A stretch of DNA of 64,000 nt from Mycolicibacterium tusciae JS617 (GTDB taxonomy: Bacteria > Actinomycetota > Actinomycetes > Mycobacteriales > Mycobacteriaceae). Shown piece by piece: positions 20,526 through 28,415 of the stretch. Below the pieces are notes generated by a model that saw nothing but the letters and a program-made list of their open reading frames with translations, ran no database searches and was not told the DNA's origin. The translations under genes and the position numbers were made by a program. How positions within the stretch are numbered: the first letter of the stretch is position 1; the number at the start of each line of letters is the position of its first letter. The DNA lies in the NCBI RefSeq assembly GCF_000243415.2, contig NZ_KI912270.1:6777837-6841836 (forward strand), written 5' to 3'.

Positions 20526-22006
20526 TGCAGCGCACTTCCGTTCGGTGATATGCGGATGTTCTCGGGCGGGTCTACGGAGAACGACGCCGGCTCCGCACGA
20601 CCGTCGCCACCCAGGGCCAGGACTTCGTCGAAACCCGACTGCAGGCAGCGGGCCCACAGATCCGGGTCGTCGATCGCGGCACGATCGTAACGTGTGGTGA
20701 TGGTGCAGTACCCCGCCCGGGAGATCAGCACCACCATCATGGCCACACCTGGCAGCGGTCCAATTCCGTACTGCCGCAGGATCTTCGCGCCGGCAATAAA
20801 CGTGTCGCCCGCGTACACCGGCACGTTGCTGGCTTGCACGTCGGAGTTGACGATCGATCCCGCCATGGACTCGAGCACCGAGTCAGGCAGCAAGCTGATC
20901 ACCGGAGCGATGGCCCCGACCATGTCGATCGCACGCTCTTCACGCTTGCTCGTCATCTGTGAGCGGATGTTCTTGATCCGCACTTCGGGGTCCTGCAGTC
21001 CGATCGGCGCGGCCAGATTGACTCCGGCGAACCGGTTTCCACCCGCGGGGTCCGCTTCAGATCGAAGGTTGACGGGAACCGCCATCGGCAAGGCGTCGAT
21101 GGGCACGCCCTTGGCGTCGTGGTAGAGCCGCAGCGCGCCGCACAGGCCGGCCAGGTACGCATCGTTGATGGAGCCGCCCGCCGCCTTCGCGGCGCGATGC
21201 AGGTCACCGAACTTGATGTCGATGGCCTCGCTGCGCGACGAGAGGCTGCGCCGACGTAGCACCGGTGACGGGTCGGCGACCGGCCCCATCACCCGGGCGC
21301 CGGACATCGCGTAGTCCATAACGCTGCCCATGCGCGAGATCGGGTCACGGATCGCCTCGCCCACCACATGAGCGGCGCCGGACACCACGCCGCGTACCCG
21401 CCCCGCGATCGTGCCCGGGAGACGTCTAACGCCTTGGCGCATCAAGTCGTTGGGCGAAAGGTCCTGCGGAATCGGCAGCGGCGGTATGGCCTGCGGTGCC
21501 GGTTCGCGTTCCAGGTCGTAGATGTGGGCGAACATCTCGACGGCTCCGACGCCGTCCGTGATGGCGTGGCTGAGATGCATCATGATCGCCGCGCCGCCAC
21601 CTTCGAGGCCCTCGATGAGCGTCGCGGTCCACAGCGGTCGGGAGATGTCGAGCGGTGACTGTGCCGCGACCTCGGCGAGGTCGAGTACCTGGCGCAGTGT
21701 TCCCGGTTGAGAGATCCGGATCCGGCGGACGTGGAAGTCCAGGTTGAAATCGGGATCGATGACCCACCGTGGCGCCACTGTCGGCAGCGTCGGCGTGACG
21801 ACCTTCTGGCGTAGCCGCAGCACCTTGCGCGACGCGCTGTCGAACCTCCGCCGGAACTGTTCCCAGTCCGGATCGCTGTCGAGGATCTCCAGCGTCATGA
21901 TCCCCGAGCGGGTGCGCGGGTTGGCCTCACCGCGATGCAGGATCTGGTCGAACGCGCTGAGTTCCTCCGGGAGTCCGTCCGCATCCAGGTCCGGCACATC
22001 ACTCAT
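20522..22006 (-). CDS. WS/DGAT family O-acyltransferase (Rv2484c-like)
   Basis: A 494-residue member of the mycobacterial wax ester synthase / diacylglycerol acyltransferase family (Rv2484c position). The family active site HHxxxDG appears as LSHAITDGVG, so the second His and the DG are kept but the first His is Ser. The C-terminal half carries the NLR-type block PVNLRSE and NVPVY near the end. It heads a three-gene coupled operon with plsC and plsB2, so it probably works in triacylglycerol or phospholipid acylation. A GGGAGGAG ribosome site precedes the ATG at 22006, and a TAGCGT -10-like hexamer lies on this strand at 22049-22054. Confidence 0.88.
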   Translation of the reverse strand: MSDVPDLDADGLPEELSAFDQILHRGEANPRTRSGIMTLEILDSDPDWEQFRRRFDSASRKVLRLRQKVVTPTLPTVAPRWVIDPDFNLDFHVRRIRISQPGTLRQVLDLAEVAAQSPLDISRPLWTATLIEGLEGGGAAIMMHLSHAITDGVGAVEMFAHIYDLEREPAPQAIPPLPIPQDLSPNDLMRQGVRRLPGTIAGRVRGVVSGAAHVVGEAIRDPISRMGSVMDYAMSGARVMGPVADPSPVLRRRSLSSRSEAIDIKFGDLHRAAKAAGGSINDAYLAGLCGALRLYHDAKGVPIDALPMAVPVNLRSEADPAGGNRFAGVNLAAPIGLQDPEVRIKNIRSQMTSKREERAIDMVGAIAPVISLLPDSVLESMAGSIVNSDVQASNVPVYAGDTFIAGAKILRQYGIGPLPGVAMMVVLISRAGYCTITTRYDRAAIDDPDLWARCLQSGFDEVLALGGDGRAEPASFSVDPPENIRISPNGSALQ

Positions 22007-22064
22007 TGCTCGTCGCTCTCCTCCCGCAGCTGCCGTTGGGTGGTCACCACGCTAGTCCGCTGCG

Positions 22065-22086
22065 CGGAGGCGCGAAGTGGCTTTAG
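22065..22086. repeat. 22-bp direct repeat, left copy, flanking the IS element
   Basis: The 22 bases here are identical to 23735-23756 on the other side of the insertion sequence. It begins CGGAGGCGCG and ends GGCTTTAG. The copy lies directly upstream of the WS/DGAT operon. Confidence 0.75.
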
Positions 22087-23734
22087 CCTCGATCCACCGA
22101 CTGACCTGGTGTGTGGCTGTGAGGTCGGGCTGTCGTTGGTCGTCGGGTTGTGCGCATGAGGTAGCTGCTGGTTTGCCCAGCTTTTCCTCTGCGCTCCGTT
22201 CGGGGGCTTTCGGCCAGGTGGTCAGACAGTAGCGGCATTGGGCGGGCTAGGGCCGATGATGTTGTGCCACAGCATGAGCCAGGCCCGAGACCAGGGCCAG
22301 TGGGTGGGTAGGTGCAGGATGGGCCGGCGTTGCGGACGGGCGAGTCGCGCGGGAATGTTGACGATCTTGCGGCGCAGTGTGGATCCCCGCGCCCGGCCGT
22401 GGTTCTCACCTGCCAGCACCCCGGCGGCGCGCAGCAGGTTGTGGGCGATGGCCGCGCACAGGATCCAGGCGGAGTTCGCCCCGAAGCGGCCCGACGGGAT
22501 GTGTGCCAGCGGTCCGTCGATCAGGTCGGCGAACACGGTCTCGATGATCGCGTGTTGGCGGTGGGTGATGTCGGCCTGATCGGCGGGCAGGTCGGTGTTG
22601 GTGAAGAACGGGTGATATCGCCAGACCGGAAACAGTGCGTCGGGAAACCGGGCGTCTTTGACTCGACGCACGATGAGGCGCGCGGTGATTCGATCGGGGG
22701 TGGATGCAAAAGCGGTGTAGGGGATTTCGGCGACTTCGGCATCAGAGATCCAGGCCCCGGTATCGGGATCTTGGACTGCGCCGGGATAAGACACCGGGGT
22801 CCAGGCGCTCTCGTCGATGGCGGCCAGCGCGCGTTCCACGGCGGGGTTTCGGATCATCACCAGCGAGAACCGGGCGCCCGCGCGCAGGCAGCTCCGCACC
22901 ACCGCCCGGTTGCCGTAGGCCGAGTCGCCGCGCACCAGGATCTGCCCGCTGGCTCCGGCGGCGCGGGCGGTTCTGATGGCTTGGGCGACCATGCGCCCGG
23001 CACCCTTGGCCGAGGCGGTCTTGCCCGCGCGTAGCCGCATCCCGGCGATCACCGGTGCCGACCCCGCGGTGCTGATGGTGGTGGCCAGCGGTGAGAGTCC
23101 CTTGCGCAGGATCTGCTTGCCGGCGATCTTGGTGTGTCCGTAGGAGGCGCCCTGTTTGGCGCGCCCGTAGACCGGACGTAGCAGCGAGTCGATGTCGATG
23201 AACACCGACCCCTTGGCGGCATCAGGGAGCAGGTCGACCCTCCCACACAGCGCCACCAGATGGTCACGTAGTACCGATTCGAGTTGGCGGGCGTGACCGA
23301 AGGTGAACTCTCGCAACAACGTTCCGACCGTCGACGGTGCGTACACGCCGTCGAAGAGCGTCGTCATGCCGCCGCTGCGGACCAGGTCGATGTCGTCGAT
23401 GCAGTCCGCGCCCGCGCACATGCCCGCGATCAGCGTGGCCAGTTTCGGAGACGGGTTGGCCGCCCCGGACTTGATCCGCGGCGCGACGATCTGGACCTTC
23501 TCCGAGAGAAGCCGAGTCAGCCCGGTCTGCTGGGCCAACGTCATCACCGGTACCAGCCCGGCGCACGACACGAGATGATCGTCATCGAACACCGCTGACT
23601 GCGAAGCGAAGCTGTGCGAAACTTGCACTGGAAGTGCCTTTCCGAACTGACCCGATTGTTTGTGTGAGAACTACAATCATCCCAGTTCAGAGGGCACTTT
23701 CCTCATTCCGACACCCAGAAAACACCAGGTCAGT
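22087..23734 (-). mobile_element. IS1380-family insertion sequence
   Basis: A 1.65-kb element, the usual size for the family, holding one transposase gene. A 16-bp inverted repeat (CCGACTGACCTGGTGT) is visible at 22097-22112 and, reversed, at 23722-23737. On the left the repeat is preceded by 10-13 extra bases beginning CCTC, the kind of terminus found in IS1380 elements. The whole is bracketed by an exact 22-bp direct repeat. The insertion separates the WS/DGAT operon from a nuclease gene; the exact ends should be regarded as provisional within about 10 bases. Confidence 0.8.
22222..23628 (-). CDS. IS1380-family transposase
   Basis: A 468-residue intact DDE transposase. The family hallmarks are visible: GSVFIDIDSLLRPVYGRAKQGASYGHT with the first Asp, ILVRGDSAYGN with the second Asp, and the C-terminal YxxRxxIE-like block THRQHAIIETVFADL with the catalytic Glu, followed by WILCAAIAHNLLRAAG. 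There is no frameshift or early stop, so the element could be active. Start GTG 23628 (MQVSHSFASQ) lies about 95 bases inside the right end of the element. Confidence 0.93.
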   Translation of the reverse strand: MQVSHSFASQSAVFDDDHLVSCAGLVPVMTLAQQTGLTRLLSEKVQIVAPRIKSGAANPSPKLATLIAGMCAGADCIDDIDLVRSGGMTTLFDGVYAPSTVGTLLREFTFGHARQLESVLRDHLVALCGRVDLLPDAAKGSVFIDIDSLLRPVYGRAKQGASYGHTKIAGKQILRKGLSPLATTISTAGSAPVIAGMRLRAGKTASAKGAGRMVAQAIRTARAAGASGQILVRGDSAYGNRAVVRSCLRAGARFSLVMIRNPAVERALAAIDESAWTPVSYPGAVQDPDTGAWISDAEVAEIPYTAFASTPDRITARLIVRRVKDARFPDALFPVWRYHPFFTNTDLPADQADITHRQHAIIETVFADLIDGPLAHIPSGRFGANSAWILCAAIAHNLLRAAGVLAGENHGRARGSTLRRKIVNIPARLARPQRRPILHLPTHWPWSRAWLMLWHNIIGPSPPNAATV

Positions 23735-23756
23735 CGGAGGCGCGAAGTGGCTTTAG
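23735..23756. repeat. 22-bp direct repeat, right copy, flanking the IS element
   Basis: Identical to 22065-22086. It contains the last bases and the stop codon (23753-23755) of the nuclease gene, so the sequence belonged to the host locus before the insertion. Confidence 0.75.
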
Positions 23757-24190
23757 TGGCCGTCGCTATACGGCAGTAGCGCCGGCAGTTCGCGGAATGC
23801 TGCGGCATCCAGAATTCCTGCATGCTGACCGTTCTTGCTGGGCGTAACTCGAAGCGTGACCGAGGTGCCATATGCGTCGGGCCGCACGTAATAGCATTCG
23901 TCGGTCTCCGGGCAGTAGATGCACACGGTATCGATTGCGCGCTTGTCCATCGGGGTCATGTGCGTACCATTCCGATCCGCCCAAATGGACCGGAATTGAA
24001 CTTTGACAGCCCCTGCGCGCGCCGATCGGTACTTCACCTGAAGGCGGTGGAACTCTCCGGCGGCATATGCGACGAGGTCGAACGGCGCGTGCTCCGTCGC
24101 GGGAAATAGGACCGTGAACCCTTGGCTCACCAGGTCGGCATGGACCTTGGCGATGCCTAGGTCACCCTTATCCTTCGTATGGTGCGCCAT
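23753..24190 (-). CDS. PD-(D/E)XK nuclease-like protein (group I intron endonuclease type)
   Basis: A 145-residue protein with the PD-(D/E)XK layout seen in group I intron-associated and Vsr/HJC-like nucleases: KGDLGIAKVHADLVSQG with an acidic helix, then HAPFDLVAY (Asp), then HRLQVKYRSA (Gln-x-Lys). A second half (RAIDTVCIYCPETDECYYVRP) forms the closing strand pair. The ATG at 24190 is preferred to 24268 because TAGTCT ends seven bases upstream. The gene is visibly less GC-rich than its neighbours, stands alone with no methylase, and faces a tRNA gene; these are signs of acquisition. The substrate is unknown. Confidence 0.78.
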   Translation of the reverse strand: MAHHTKDKGDLGIAKVHADLVSQGFTVLFPATEHAPFDLVAYAAGEFHRLQVKYRSARAGAVKVQFRSIWADRNGTHMTPMDKRAIDTVCIYCPETDECYYVRPDAYGTSVTLRVTPSKNGQHAGILDAAAFRELPALLPYSDGH

Positions 24191-24197
24191 CGATTCC

Positions 24198-24203
24198 AGA
24201 CTA
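24198..24203 (-). promoter_or_regulatory. Candidate -10 element, leaderless start of the nuclease gene
   Basis: Minus-strand TAGTCT ends seven bases before the ATG at 24190. Confidence 0.4.
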
Positions 24204-24253
24204 GGGGATGACCCATCCATCGGTTTGCGGGAATTCGGTAGGGTATGTCCGTT

Positions 24254-24326
24254 GCCCCCGTGGCGCAACGGATAGCGCAGCGGATTTCTACTCCGTAGGT
24301 TGCAGGTTCGAATCCTGCCGGGGGTG
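24254..24326 (+). tRNA. tRNA-Arg (anticodon TCT)
   Basis: A 73-nt cloverleaf: acceptor GCCCCCG with CGGGGGT (one G-U pair), D arm with the GGATAGCGC block, anticodon loop TTCTACT carrying TCT, T arm GCAGGTTCGAATCCTGC. The CCA is not encoded. It decodes AGA, a rare codon in this genome type. It is divergent from the nuclease gene. Confidence 0.95.
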
Positions 24327-24405
24327 CTTATTTCGTGCCTCGACCTCGCGTACCATCCCCGTGCGCGATAGGGTTTGCTAGAAATCCTCCGGGAGGGGCG
24401 GACGA

Positions 24406-25986
24406 ATGGTCAGGGCTGGCAGAAAAGGCGCGGTCAAGGTCGCGATCGGCGCTGCCGCCGTCGGAGTCGCGACGAGCGTCACGGCCGTTGCAGTTACTCA
24501 GCCCGCCTCCATTTCCGCATCCCTAGTCGATCTGACGGCCCTCATTGTCGTCGGCAGCTCGACAAATCCCAGCGGAGCGGGCGTCGAGGACTTCTTCGGC
24601 GGAAAGTTCGATAACCCCATGTACACCGACCCCATGGGCACGGGAGAACATGACGTTGTCTACGTGAACTTCTCCGAGGGCGCAGCCGGCATCCAGGCTG
24701 CCCTCGACGCCAATGCCGGTGAGCGCAACGCGGTCCTCGCGTCAGGCTGGGGCGCCGCGAACGCGAGTTTGCTGGCATTGAGGAACAATCCGGCACTCAG
24801 CGACAACACCACGCTCATCCTGGACAACGACGTCGCCCGGCCGGACGGCGGCTTCGGCACGCGGTATCCGTTATTCGCGCTCATCGGGGTGAATCCGTAC
24901 CCCACACCCAGTGAGACAGACGCCTTCGCGGTCGTCAACACCGGCTACCAGTACGACTACAACTCCAACGCGCCGGGCTACGTGCTGAACCCATTCTCCG
25001 CAGTCAACGCGCTGGCCGCATATTTGACCACGCGCCTGAACCAGGCCGAGATCGACCTGCCGGTCAACCCCGACGGCACATCGGCTGTGCAATGCGACGC
25101 GAATACCTGCGCATTGACCGAAAGGAGCGGTGTTCTCGAATGCCCCGACGCACGATGCGTTGCGCCTGTCGGCGACAGGATCACCGCATACGTCACCGCC
25201 CGGGGCAACACCACGTACGTCACCTACACGACCAGAGAGCTCCCGCTGACCACTTTGGTTCGCGGCATCTTCGGTGACTACATCGCAAACGTCACGGCGC
25301 CACTATTGAAGCTGGCGGTCGACTTCGGCTATTACGGCGGCAACCCGATTCCGACGGATCCGAGCGCGTACCGCCCCGGGCGCCTATTTCCCTCAATCGG
25401 GGACGTTTTCACGACCCTCGTGAAGCTTCCCGGCGCGATTCTGGAGACCATCGCGGCAATCTTCGCGCCGTTCCAGCCGAGGGCGGCGCAGACCATGGCC
25501 GTGGCCCGACAGCTCGAACCGACCGACGGGTTCGCAGGCGATACGACCGACTTGATGTCGAACGACACCGAACAGCAGAAGAAAATCATGGAGAACAGCT
25601 TTGACGCCGTGCCCGACGGAGATGAAGACGAAGACGGCACAGGCATCATCGACGCAAAGCAGGAAGACCCAGAAGACGGCCTGGGCACCGGACAACTGAC
25701 TGGCCCGTCGCAGACCGACTTGACCGGAACCGGCACAGGTACGGGGACTGCCACCGTCACCGTCACCGTCGACGACAACAACAACAACACCGACGACGAA
25801 ATCGACACTGACACCGACACTGACACCGGAACCGGAACCGGAACAGGCACAGGGACCGGAACGGCGACTGGCACCGGAACGGGAACGGGTACCGGCACGG
25901 GAACCACCAACGACAACAACACCGACAACAACACCGGCAACGACAACGAGGGCGAGCACGACAACGAGGGCGACGCCGCGGCATAG
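24406..25986 (+). CDS. Secreted PE-PPE-domain protein with Thr-Gly/Asp-rich tail
   Basis: A 526-residue exported protein. Residues 1-38 form a signal peptide (basic start, then AVKVAIGAAAVGVATSVTAV). Residues ~42-300 resemble the PE-PPE alpha/beta-hydrolase domain that in mycobacteria is usually fused to PE or PPE proteins; here there is no PE or PPE module. The nucleophile elbow, normally GxSxG, reads ASGWGAAN (residues ~107-114), so a Gly seems to replace the Ser. The last ~130 residues are low complexity: Thr-Gly repeats, Asp-Thr repeats, Asn runs and an acidic end. GGGAGG nine bases upstream supports the start. The role may be at the cell surface. Confidence 0.75.
   Translation: MVRAGRKGAVKVAIGAAAVGVATSVTAVAVTQPASISASLVDLTALIVVGSSTNPSGAGVEDFFGGKFDNPMYTDPMGTGEHDVVYVNFSEGAAGIQAALDANAGERNAVLASGWGAANASLLALRNNPALSDNTTLILDNDVARPDGGFGTRYPLFALIGVNPYPTPSETDAFAVVNTGYQYDYNSNAPGYVLNPFSAVNALAAYLTTRLNQAEIDLPVNPDGTSAVQCDANTCALTERSGVLECPDARCVAPVGDRITAYVTARGNTTYVTYTTRELPLTTLVRGIFGDYIANVTAPLLKLAVDFGYYGGNPIPTDPSAYRPGRLFPSIGDVFTTLVKLPGAILETIAAIFAPFQPRAAQTMAVARQLEPTDGFAGDTTDLMSNDTEQQKKIMENSFDAVPDGDEDEDGTGIIDAKQEDPEDGLGTGQLTGPSQTDLTGTGTGTGTATVTVTVDDNNNNTDDEIDTDTDTDTGTGTGTGTGTGTATGTGTGTGTGTGTTNDNNTDNNTGNDNEGEHDNEGDAAA
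25722..25906 (+). repeat. Low-complexity hexamer repeat inside the PE-PPE-domain gene
   Basis: Tandem ACCGGA/ACNGGN and GACACN units encoding (Thr-Gly)n and (Asp-Thr)n. Such tracts expand and contract by slippage. Confidence 0.8.
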
Positions 25987-26033
25987 CCGGTGCTGTCCTG
26001 GCGAGATCTGCTTCGGTCGAGCGTTCATCTCGA

Positions 26034-26039
26034 TACACT
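26034..26039 (+). promoter_or_regulatory. Candidate -10 element, leaderless start
   Basis: TACACT ends seven bases before the GTG at 26047. Confidence 0.45.
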
Positions 26040-26046
26040 CCACGTC

Positions 26047-26415
26047 GTGAAGTCCAAGGTCGCGGCGACAGCGGCCGCCACATTCATGGCGGTGGCGCTG
26101 GCCGTTCCTGCGAATGCCGCGCCACCCAGCTACGGCAGCAATGGCGTCTTCAACGTCTCCACCAACCCGCGCGACGGATGGGCGACGGCGTTCATCCCGC
26201 CGGGCCGGTACCGCGTCGATCAGGCGCCCAGCATGTACCCGTATCAAAGTGCGCCCGGCTTCTGGTACCGGTGCCACAACTTCCCGTGCAGCCCCGGCTT
26301 TCCGGCCAATGTCATCGCGTCCGGCCCCGCTCTACGCGACGCCCCCACGTTCGTGGACATCCTGCCCAGCGATGTCGCCGTGTCGCTGAACAACGTCACG
26401 TTGACGATCGCCTGA
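26047..26415 (+). CDS. Small secreted protein of unknown function
   Basis: A 122-residue protein with a clear Sec signal peptide ([23 protein letters not shown], cleavage likely after residue 24) and a mature part of about 98 residues. Two cysteines (RCHNFPC) could form a disulphide. The mature part alternates short beta-like segments ([27 protein letters not shown]), which suggests a small beta-sandwich. No family is recognised. The GTG at 26047 is supported by a TACACT hexamer seven bases upstream and by the signal peptide beginning right there; the frame is open further upstream without conserved features. It lies between the PE-PPE-domain gene and echA14. Confidence 0.72.
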   Translation: MKSKVAATAAATFMAVALAVPANAAPPSYGSNGVFNVSTNPRDGWATAFIPPGRYRVDQAPSMYPYQSAPGFWYRCHNFPCSPGFPANVIASGPALRDAPTFVDILPSDVAVSLNNVTLTIA

Positions 26416-26436
26416 CCGACGCCGACGGGCGGTCAC

Positions 26437-26442
26437 TAGGCT
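26437..26442 (+). promoter_or_regulatory. Candidate -10 element, leaderless start of echA14
   Basis: TAGGCT ends seven bases before the GTG at 26450. Confidence 0.4.
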
Positions 26443-26449
26443 GAGCCGC

Positions 26450-27202
26450 GTGTCTGATCCTGTACTGGTTCACGTCGACCATCACGTCGCCGTCATCACG
26501 ATCAACGACCCCGACCGCCGCAATGCGGTCACAGCCGAGATCTCAGCGGCGTTGCGTGCTGCGGTCGACGCCGCCGAAGCGAACCAGGACGTACACGCCG
26601 TGGTCGTCACCGGCGCGGGAAAGGCGTTCTGCGCGGGGGCGAACCTGACCGCTCTCGGCGAGGCCACCGAGGACGGTCTGCGCGTGATCTACGACGGATT
26701 TCTCGCTGTCGCCAACTGCGCACTGCCGACGATCGCGGCCGTCAACGGCGCCGCGGTCGGCGCCGGGCTCAACCTCGCACTGGCGGCAGACGTGCGCATC
26801 GCCGGTCCGGCGGCGCTCTTCGATCCGCGCTTCCAGAAGCTCGGCATCCATCCGGGCGGCGGTGCCACGTGGATGCTGCAACGTGCCGTCGGCCCACAGG
26901 TGGCCCGCGCTTCGCTGCTGTTCGGTATGAGTTTCGACGCCGAAACGGCGGTGCGCCACGGGCTGGCGCTGCGGGTCGCGGAGGATCCGGTCGCCGCCGC
27001 ACGCGAACTCGCCGCGGGGCCCGCCGCGGCGCCGCGCGACGTGGTACTCGCGACGAAAGCCTCGATGCGGGCCACCGCCAATCCCGGCTTTGTCGACAGC
27101 GACCAACACAGCATTGCGGTCGACATCGAACTGGGACCGCAGGCCACCTCTATCGAGTCACCAGAGTTCGCACGTCGGCTAGAGGCCGCCAAGCGCAGGT
27201 GA
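26450..27202 (+). CDS. echA14: Enoyl-CoA hydratase/isomerase family protein
   Basis: A 250-residue crotonase-fold enzyme. The acyl-CoA oxyanion-hole blocks are present: [11 protein letters not shown] (residues ~61-71) and [21 protein letters not shown] (residues ~100-120). The usual catalytic glutamates of mitochondrial-type hydratases are not obvious: the second block is followed by [17 protein letters not shown], where the family often has an acidic residue. The name follows the Rv2486 position. The gene is convergent with bkdC with a single base between stops. It might act on a branched enoyl-CoA, but the activity cannot be told from the sequence. Confidence 0.82.
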   Translation: MSDPVLVHVDHHVAVITINDPDRRNAVTAEISAALRAAVDAAEANQDVHAVVVTGAGKAFCAGANLTALGEATEDGLRVIYDGFLAVANCALPTIAAVNGAAVGAGLNLALAADVRIAGPAALFDPRFQKLGIHPGGGATWMLQRAVGPQVARASLLFGMSFDAETAVRHGLALRVAEDPVAAARELAAGPAAAPRDVVLATKASMRATANPGFVDSDQHSIAVDIELGPQATSIESPEFARRLEAAKRR

Positions 27203-27203
27203 C

Positions 27204-28415
27204 CTAGAGGTCCAGGAGTGCCAGTTCCGGCGCCTCGATGAGGGCACGAAGTTCGGTCAAGAATGCCGCGGCCTGTGCGCCGTCGATGATGCGATGGTCG
27301 AAGGCACACGTCAGCGACATCGTCGGACGTGCCACGACCTCTCCGTCGACGACGACGGGACGCGGCTTCAGCGATCCCATCCCGAGGATCGCCGCCTCGG
27401 GGTAGTTGATCACTGGGACACCGTCGTCCAGCCCGAGCGCACCGAAGTTGGACACCGTGAACGTGGAGCCCTGCAATTCGGTCGGTCGCAACGTGCCCGC
27501 CCGGGCCTCCCCAATGAGCCGCGCGACCACGTCGGCGAGCTCACGGGTCGTCTTGTCCTGAGCGTCTTTGACGACGGGCACGAGCAGGCCACGCGGGGCC
27601 GCGACCCCGAATCCCAGATGCACCGCGGAGTGCAGGTGGATCTGGGGACCTTCGGTGGTGTCGACCCACGTCGCGTTGAGGTACTGGTGGTGCGCGAGGG
27701 CAATCGTCAACAGCCGCAACGTGAGAACGAACGGCGTGATCGGCACATCGTCGCCCGCCTGCGCGCGTATCCGGTCACGCAGCCGCAGCAGGCTCGTCCC
27801 GTCCGCCTGCACACTCGCATGCGCATCGGGTATTTCCTTGCGCGACAATGACATTCGATGTGCCATTTCCGCCCGCACGCCCCGCACCGCCACCATGTCC
27901 GGACTTGGCGCAGACCGGTCCACCGAAGCCAGCACGTCCTCACGGGTGATCACCCCGTCAGCGCCCGAACCTGCCAGCTCGTTGAGGTCGACGTTCAGTT
28001 TCGCCGCCAGTTTTCGTACCGGCGGCTTCGCGCGTGGACGTGTCGACGTCGGTCGTGCGGTCCGCCTGCTGCCATCCATCTTTTCGTCAGTGCCGTATCC
28101 GACAAGCACCGGTCGGCGCTTTGTAGCCGTATCGGCGGCCGTCGCGATACGGGCCAGCACCGCACCGACATTCAGCGTCTCACCCTCGCCGCCGCCGAGC
28201 TCGGTGATCAGCCCGGCGTACGGACTCGGGATCTCCACCTCAGCCTTATTCGTCTCGACCGTGCACAGCGTCTGGTTCAGTTCGACGGTGTCGCCCACGG
28301 CGACGCTCCAGCTCGTGATCGTCGCGTCCTCGAGTCCTTCGCCGAGGTCTGGAACAAGGAAGTCACGCACTTCGCCGGCTGGATGCTCTTCGCGCGAGCG
28401 CTCATCGCCCGTCAT
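27204..28415 (-). CDS. bkdC: Branched-chain 2-oxoacid dehydrogenase E2 (lipoyl acyltransferase)
   Basis: A 403-residue E2. Residues ~20-95 are a lipoyl domain with the lipoylated lysine in [12 protein letters not shown]; residues ~135-175 are the E1/E3-binding domain ([26 protein letters not shown]); the rest is the catalytic acyltransferase with the active-site motif DHRIIDGA near the C-terminus. It transfers the branched acyl group from E1 to CoA. The ATG at 28415 overlaps the bkdB stop as ATGA. It corresponds to Rv2495c. The E3 (Lpd) is encoded elsewhere. Confidence 0.94.
   Translation of the reverse strand: MTGDERSREEHPAGEVRDFLVPDLGEGLEDATITSWSVAVGDTVELNQTLCTVETNKAEVEIPSPYAGLITELGGGEGETLNVGAVLARIATAADTATKRRPVLVGYGTDEKMDGSRRTARPTSTRPRAKPPVRKLAAKLNVDLNELAGSGADGVITREDVLASVDRSAPSPDMVAVRGVRAEMAHRMSLSRKEIPDAHASVQADGTSLLRLRDRIRAQAGDDVPITPFVLTLRLLTIALAHHQYLNATWVDTTEGPQIHLHSAVHLGFGVAAPRGLLVPVVKDAQDKTTRELADVVARLIGEARAGTLRPTELQGSTFTVSNFGALGLDDGVPVINYPEAAILGMGSLKPRPVVVDGEVVARPTMSLTCAFDHRIIDGAQAAAFLTELRALIEAPELALLDL

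Noticed and set aside
22312..23034. 240-codon plus-strand frame in the IS element
   Set aside because: Antisense to the intact transposase; IS1380 elements have a single gene.
24254..24326. tRNA-Arg as an integration (att) site
   Set aside because: No second copy of the tRNA 3' end was seen in the window and no integrase gene is present.
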